Source of the DNA: an uncultured Bacteroidales bacterium
Lineage (GTDB): Bacteria > Bacteroidota > Bacteroidia > Bacteroidales > UBA3824
Length of the DNA stretch: 38,354 nucleotides
Assembly: GCA_946409405.1 (NCBI GenBank)
Contig: CAMJWL010000010.1
Coordinates: forward strand, 1 to 38,354
Reading direction: 5' to 3'
The first letter of the stretch is position 1. Every line of letters begins with the position of its first letter. This document shows, one piece after another, positions 34,717 through 38,354 of this stretch. A program made the translations under genes and the position numbers. The notes beneath the pieces were generated by a model. The model was not told where the DNA came from, searched no databases, and worked only from the letters and a program-made list of their open reading frames with translations.

Positions 34717-35919
34717 TTACACGAAAAAACTGCGGGCGCGGTCAAAGAGGGATTTTGGGTCGTCTTTTTCGTCATCTTTTTCGTCGGATGGCGTTTCATC
34801 AGCGGCACGTTGACTGTTGTCGGGACGCGGGATTCCGTATGTGTCGTACCAATAGTCGTCGTCGATGGGCACCTTGGTGGCCACTTGGAGGTCTATCTGC
34901 AACTTCTGTTGGAGCGCGGCGACGTCCTTTGTCTGTTCAAACATAAACTTGCCGCCCTCGACAGGGTAGCCGTATTGTGCAAGGATGCCGTGAAAAAACG
35001 GCGAGTTGAGGTACGAAAGGACATAGCGGAGGTCTGCCTGTGTGAGTTGGTTCTGCTGTCCTGCGTGTATCTCCGCCTGTGCGTACCCTGACGAGGACGA
35101 CGACGATGTGGTCTCGGTGTTGCCGAGGATGGCGATGCTCATCTCGCGGTTGCACGCCTGTATGAGACGTTCCTGCAATGCGCCGTCGCCGTTGGAGGTC
35201 TTGCCGTCCATCATCTGAAACTGCGCCTGCTTGGGTATCATCATAACGAGGGACGAGCCCGACTGTTCGAGGATGTCGCGGAGGCGGGATTCTGTCTGTC
35301 GGTCGTATGCGTCGTACTGTATGATGCGCACCGGCTGCCCGAATATCTCCACGTATTGTGCGAAGTCGCCGAAACCGCTGCGCTTGTATAGCGCGTACAT
35401 GGAACATTGGAGGAGTTTGCCGAGGTTCTTTGGGCGTCCGATGAGCCACACGCCGGGATATTGGGAGATGTCGATGCCGGAGTAGTCGTACTGCGAGCGT
35501 GCCACCTGGTGTTTCTCGGGGCGGATGTGTCGGCGGTCTATTTCGTTGAAGGCGAAAGTATGACCGGGAACAAACTCCAAGCCGGATATGCCCCAGTATA
35601 TGGAGTCCATTATGAGTTCGATAAGGCACTCGAAGTCCTGCGAACCTATAAGCGCATCGAGCGCGTCCACCTTGCGGCCTTCCGCATCCACAAAAACCAT
35701 CTTCTTGTTGGTTACGGACTTGGTGCGCTTTTCGAGTATGCCGGATAGGTGTCCGTCGATGGTAACGAGGTCGTGGTAAAGGTCGTAGAGACGCACACGG
35801 TTGGCGGCATATATGCTCTCCGCCGAGAGGATTGCCTGTTTGAGATGGGCGATGTCCTTTCGGTTTCTGTCGGGGGCGACGTATGTGATTTCTGGTACTA
35901 TGAGTTGTTTTGTTTCCAT
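34717..35919 (-). CDS. Mu gp29-like portal protein (DUF935)
   Basis: DLYHDLVTIDGHLSGILEKRTKSVTNKKMVFVD...YWGISGLEFVPGHTFAFNEIDRRHIRPEKHQ...LLQCSMYALYKRSGFGDFAQYVEIFGQPVRIIQYDAYDRQTE. Confidence 0.9.
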   Translation of the reverse strand: METKQLIVPEITYVAPDRNRKDIAHLKQAILSAESIYAANRVRLYDLYHDLVTIDGHLSGILEKRTKSVTNKKMVFVDAEGRKVDALDALIGSQDFECLIELIMDSIYWGISGLEFVPGHTFAFNEIDRRHIRPEKHQVARSQYDYSGIDISQYPGVWLIGRPKNLGKLLQCSMYALYKRSGFGDFAQYVEIFGQPVRIIQYDAYDRQTESRLRDILEQSGSSLVMMIPKQAQFQMMDGKTSNGDGALQERLIQACNREMSIAILGNTETTSSSSSSGYAQAEIHAGQQNQLTQADLRYVLSYLNSPFFHGILAQYGYPVEGGKFMFEQTKDVAALQQKLQIDLQVATKVPIDDDYWYDTYGIPRPDNSQRAADETPSDEKDDEKDDPKSLFDRARSFFV

Positions 35920-35930
35920 ATATTGGTTAC

Positions 35931-35958
35931 GAATTATGAATTACGAATTATGAATTAA
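35931..35958. repeat. Heptameric (GAATTAY)x4 leader upstream of the portal gene
   Basis: GAATTAT GAATTAC GAATTAT GAATTAA; reads (AATTCRT)n in the sense of the portal gene. Confidence 0.88.
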
Positions 35959-36395
35959 AAGTGCTGCACCCTCTTTACGTTGGAGTTCCACGCCACCGAG
36001 CCGTCGCTTTCGTTGTCTTCGGTTTCGGGGTCGTCCTTGGCGTATGGCAACTCCACGAGGTTGTTTTTGCCGTCGCGGATGTCCTTCAACATGTCCAACG
36101 CCAGTTGATAGTCGAGGCGGTACAGTTCCAGGTCCACATTCGGGTTGGCAAGGCGGACGAGGTAGTACGACGCTATCGTCTTGACAATCTTTTTGAGGAG
36201 TTCGCATTGGATTGCAGGCGGCTCGCCTGCCTCACCAAATGCCGCCTTCAAGTCGTATTTGAATAAGTACGACTTGCAGAGGGATTCTGCGGCGACGATT
36301 TGCAGTTCTGCCGCTTCGCGGTCGCCTCGCGTTATGGTCTCTATTATTTCGGGGTAGAGCGACGTCTGCCCGAGTTCCTCTACTGTTACTATCAT
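35955..36395 (-). CDS. DUF1320/Mu gp36-like protein
   Basis: MIVTVEELGQTSLYPEIIETITRGDREAAELQIVAAESLCKSYLFKYDLKAAFG...YYLVRLANPNVDLELYRLDYQLALDMLKDIRDGK. Confidence 0.75.
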   Translation of the reverse strand: MIVTVEELGQTSLYPEIIETITRGDREAAELQIVAAESLCKSYLFKYDLKAAFGEAGEPPAIQCELLKKIVKTIASYYLVRLANPNVDLELYRLDYQLALDMLKDIRDGKNNLVELPYAKDDPETEDNESDGSVAWNSNVKRVQHF

Positions 36396-37930
36396 AGTTT
36401 GAGCCTGTTTTTGCGTTTTACGGTATATATGCCCTTGTCTATGGCGTCGGTGGCTTCGGTCTGTTTTAGGATGAAAACGCCGCCCTCCACCATGTCGGGG
36501 CCGTCCATGCGCTTCTGCTTCCGCGAACAGTTGCGGAATTGTGCGCCAAGGCGTTTCATGTCGGGGTTTTCCCGTTCCTTCTCGTTGAATATGAGTTGCC
36601 CGTTGCGGTTGAGCGGTTCAAGGAGTCCTTCTATGCGGGTGAACTTGTCCTGCTTGACGCGGATGTCGGGCGTGATGGGGAGCATGACGCCGAGTTCCTG
36701 AGCCTTTCGATAGATTGCGGGCAGGATGACCTGCTCGTAAAATGGGTTTTGCAGGGTGTTGTTCTCTATCCACACCTTCACGTTTTCCGCGCCGAGGACT
36801 TGGGCGTGGAGATAAGCGGCAAATAATGCCTCGATAAAGTGTGCTGTTGACATTGTGTCGAGCCACGCCTTTACGATGTAATAGTTGAAGCCTTGTTTTG
36901 CAATGACGCCGACCGCCTTGTCAGAGCCTGACGTTACGTCTTTGTTTGACGTGGCGGGGTCTGCATATACGAGGACAAGGCAGTTTTTCAAGTTTGGCAC
37001 TTTGCCAAACACCAACTCCTTGAACACCGTGCCGCCGTCCATAGGGTTGTTGAAGTATTCTTTTTGCGCCGATTCGTAGCTGATGGTGGCAAGTACGCGG
37101 TCTATCTGTTCCTCGGTGTTCTTTTCAGGCCACGACGACTTGCCTTCGGCGTTGCGTATGTTTACGATGTCAAACTTGTCGGCGGTGTTTTCGCCGAGGT
37201 ACTTGACGGCGCAGTTGTCGTGTATGATGTTGCCGTTTACGAGTATGCGCGTGGGGTTCGAGATCGACCGCGTTGGGATAAGAGCCTGTTCGAGCCAGTT
37301 GATTTTGTTTCGCATGGTGTCCTCGTTGCGGCACTCCTCGTCGGTGTCGAGGTCGTCTATAAGGATGAAGTCGGGACGCTTTTCGTTGTTTCTCGTGCCA
37401 CGGGGCGATTCTCCCCAGCCCAATGCGCGGAACATGCAGCCCGCCTTGATGAGAAACTTGTCCGCCGTCCACTGTCCGAGCGTGGTCTGTGTGCCGTAGT
37501 CGTTCTCTATGCGCCTGTTGGCCTCGAAACAAGCCTTGAACGGCAAAAGGAGGCTTACGGCGTTGTCGTGCGAGTTGGATACCAGGAGGAGGTTGTGTAT
37601 CCTGCCGGTGAGCGCGAGGTAGCATATCTCCATCATCGAGCGGGCAGACTTGCCGAGTTCCCTCGACCATGCTCGCACTTCAAACCATTCGGGGTGTCCG
37701 ATGAGCCTCTTGGTGGCGGCTATATGGAAGGCGGCGGGCTTGGCGGTGCAGTAATGCGGAAAATAGTACTGGAACCACAACTCCGGCGCGGCTTCGAGCC
37801 GACGGATGCGGGCATATTTCACCGCCTCCGGCTCGTTGATGTCCGTAGGTGTTGCGGAGCGGAAACTGTCGCAGTACCGCTGCCATTGTTTGAGGTAGTC
37901 TTTGTCCGATGCCTTGGTTAATCCTGCCAT
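36392..37930 (-). CDS. Phage terminase large subunit (Mu gp28-like)
   Basis: ELWFQYYFPHYCTAKPAAFHIAATKRLIGHPEWFEVRAWSRELGKSARSMMEICYLAL...RPDFILIDDLDTDEECRNED...LVLVYADPATSNKD. 4-bp overlap with the downstream gene. Confidence 0.88.
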   Translation of the reverse strand: MAGLTKASDKDYLKQWQRYCDSFRSATPTDINEPEAVKYARIRRLEAAPELWFQYYFPHYCTAKPAAFHIAATKRLIGHPEWFEVRAWSRELGKSARSMMEICYLALTGRIHNLLLVSNSHDNAVSLLLPFKACFEANRRIENDYGTQTTLGQWTADKFLIKAGCMFRALGWGESPRGTRNNEKRPDFILIDDLDTDEECRNEDTMRNKINWLEQALIPTRSISNPTRILVNGNIIHDNCAVKYLGENTADKFDIVNIRNAEGKSSWPEKNTEEQIDRVLATISYESAQKEYFNNPMDGGTVFKELVFGKVPNLKNCLVLVYADPATSNKDVTSGSDKAVGVIAKQGFNYYIVKAWLDTMSTAHFIEALFAAYLHAQVLGAENVKVWIENNTLQNPFYEQVILPAIYRKAQELGVMLPITPDIRVKQDKFTRIEGLLEPLNRNGQLIFNEKERENPDMKRLGAQFRNCSRKQKRMDGPDMVEGGVFILKQTEATDAIDKGIYTVKRKNRLKL

Positions 37931-38354
37931 TTTGCTGTTTCAATAGACTTGTTGACGAATGCGTTGAATAGTTCCACCACCTGCGGGGCGATGTCGGGCG
38001 CGGCGGTCTTGACAAACTCGCAGAACTCCATGCCGGTGGTTGTTATCTGGGCGATGGAGCATTGACCTTCGAGAGCCTTGATGTCCATGATGAGTTTGCG
38101 CCGGGCGTCAGCCTGTTTGGAGTCCGCCACCTTGTAGTTGTCCTTGTCCCTGATCATACGGTTGAACTCTTCAAGTTCGTCGTAGAGTTCGGAGAGGCGT
38201 GTGGACTTGGAGGTGAGGAGGTTCTTGCGCAGGGCGTCCCAGTTGCCCGCCTTCGCCCATCGGGTAACTGTCTGTTGCGACACCTCCAACTTTTCTGCAA
38301 TCTCCTTTTGGGAGAGTCTGTTTTGCAGGAAGAGTATCTGTGCAATCTCCCTTA
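37918..38354 (-). CDS. Terminase small subunit-like / DUF1804-like HTH protein (N-terminus beyond window edge)
   Basis: The frame stays open to the right edge: REIAQILFLQNRLSQKEIAEKLEVSQQTVTRWAKAGNWDALRKNLL. The ORF-track start at 38289 is TTG and truncates the HTH. Confidence 0.75.
   Translation of the reverse strand, partial: REIAQILFLQNRLSQKEIAEKLEVSQQTVTRWAKAGNWDALRKNLLTSKSTRLSELYDELEEFNRMIRDKDNYKVADSKQADARRKLIMDIKALEGQCSIAQITTTGMEFCEFVKTAAPDIAPQVVELFNAFVNKSIETAKWQD

Overview
This looks like a Bacteroidota (Bacteroidales-like) chromosome segment carrying the left and packaging part of a Mu-like transposable prophage. That assignment rests on TTTG-N19/20-TAnnTTTG-type promoters, SusC/TonB-type receptor sequence, and CSKDDDE lipoprotein signals. 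Host part (1 to about 22.4 kb): the end of a TonB-dependent receptor, a nitroreductase, and a VOC protein on +. These are followed by about 19.5 kb of co-directional minus-strand genes. That block contains a partner-switch (STAS / anti-sigma kinase) plus glycogen-debranching module, an MFS transporter, a TPP enzyme, DJ-1/PfpI proteins, FISUMP-type lipoproteins, and three tandem paralogous 'N-x-G-x-I' repeat proteins of unknown function. A decayed nucleotidyltransferase / substrate-binding pair sits at the prophage edge. Prophage part (about 22.5 kb to the right edge): a divergent repressor/Ner-like switch with palindromic operators, MuA-like transposase, MuB-like ATPase, a second RecA-like ATPase, DUF3164, and unknown early genes. 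A bidirectional terminator separates these from minus-strand genes for a tail-fibre-like protein, small unknowns, a Mu-F-like head protein with a toxin-like C-terminus, a DUF935 portal, a DUF1320-like protein, and large and small terminase. The most interesting unexplained element is a roughly 95-nt structured ncRNA candidate (about 33093-33186). It has its own promoter and a cUUCGg terminator and lies inside and antisense to the late block. No searches or folding were run; every family call is from reading the translations.
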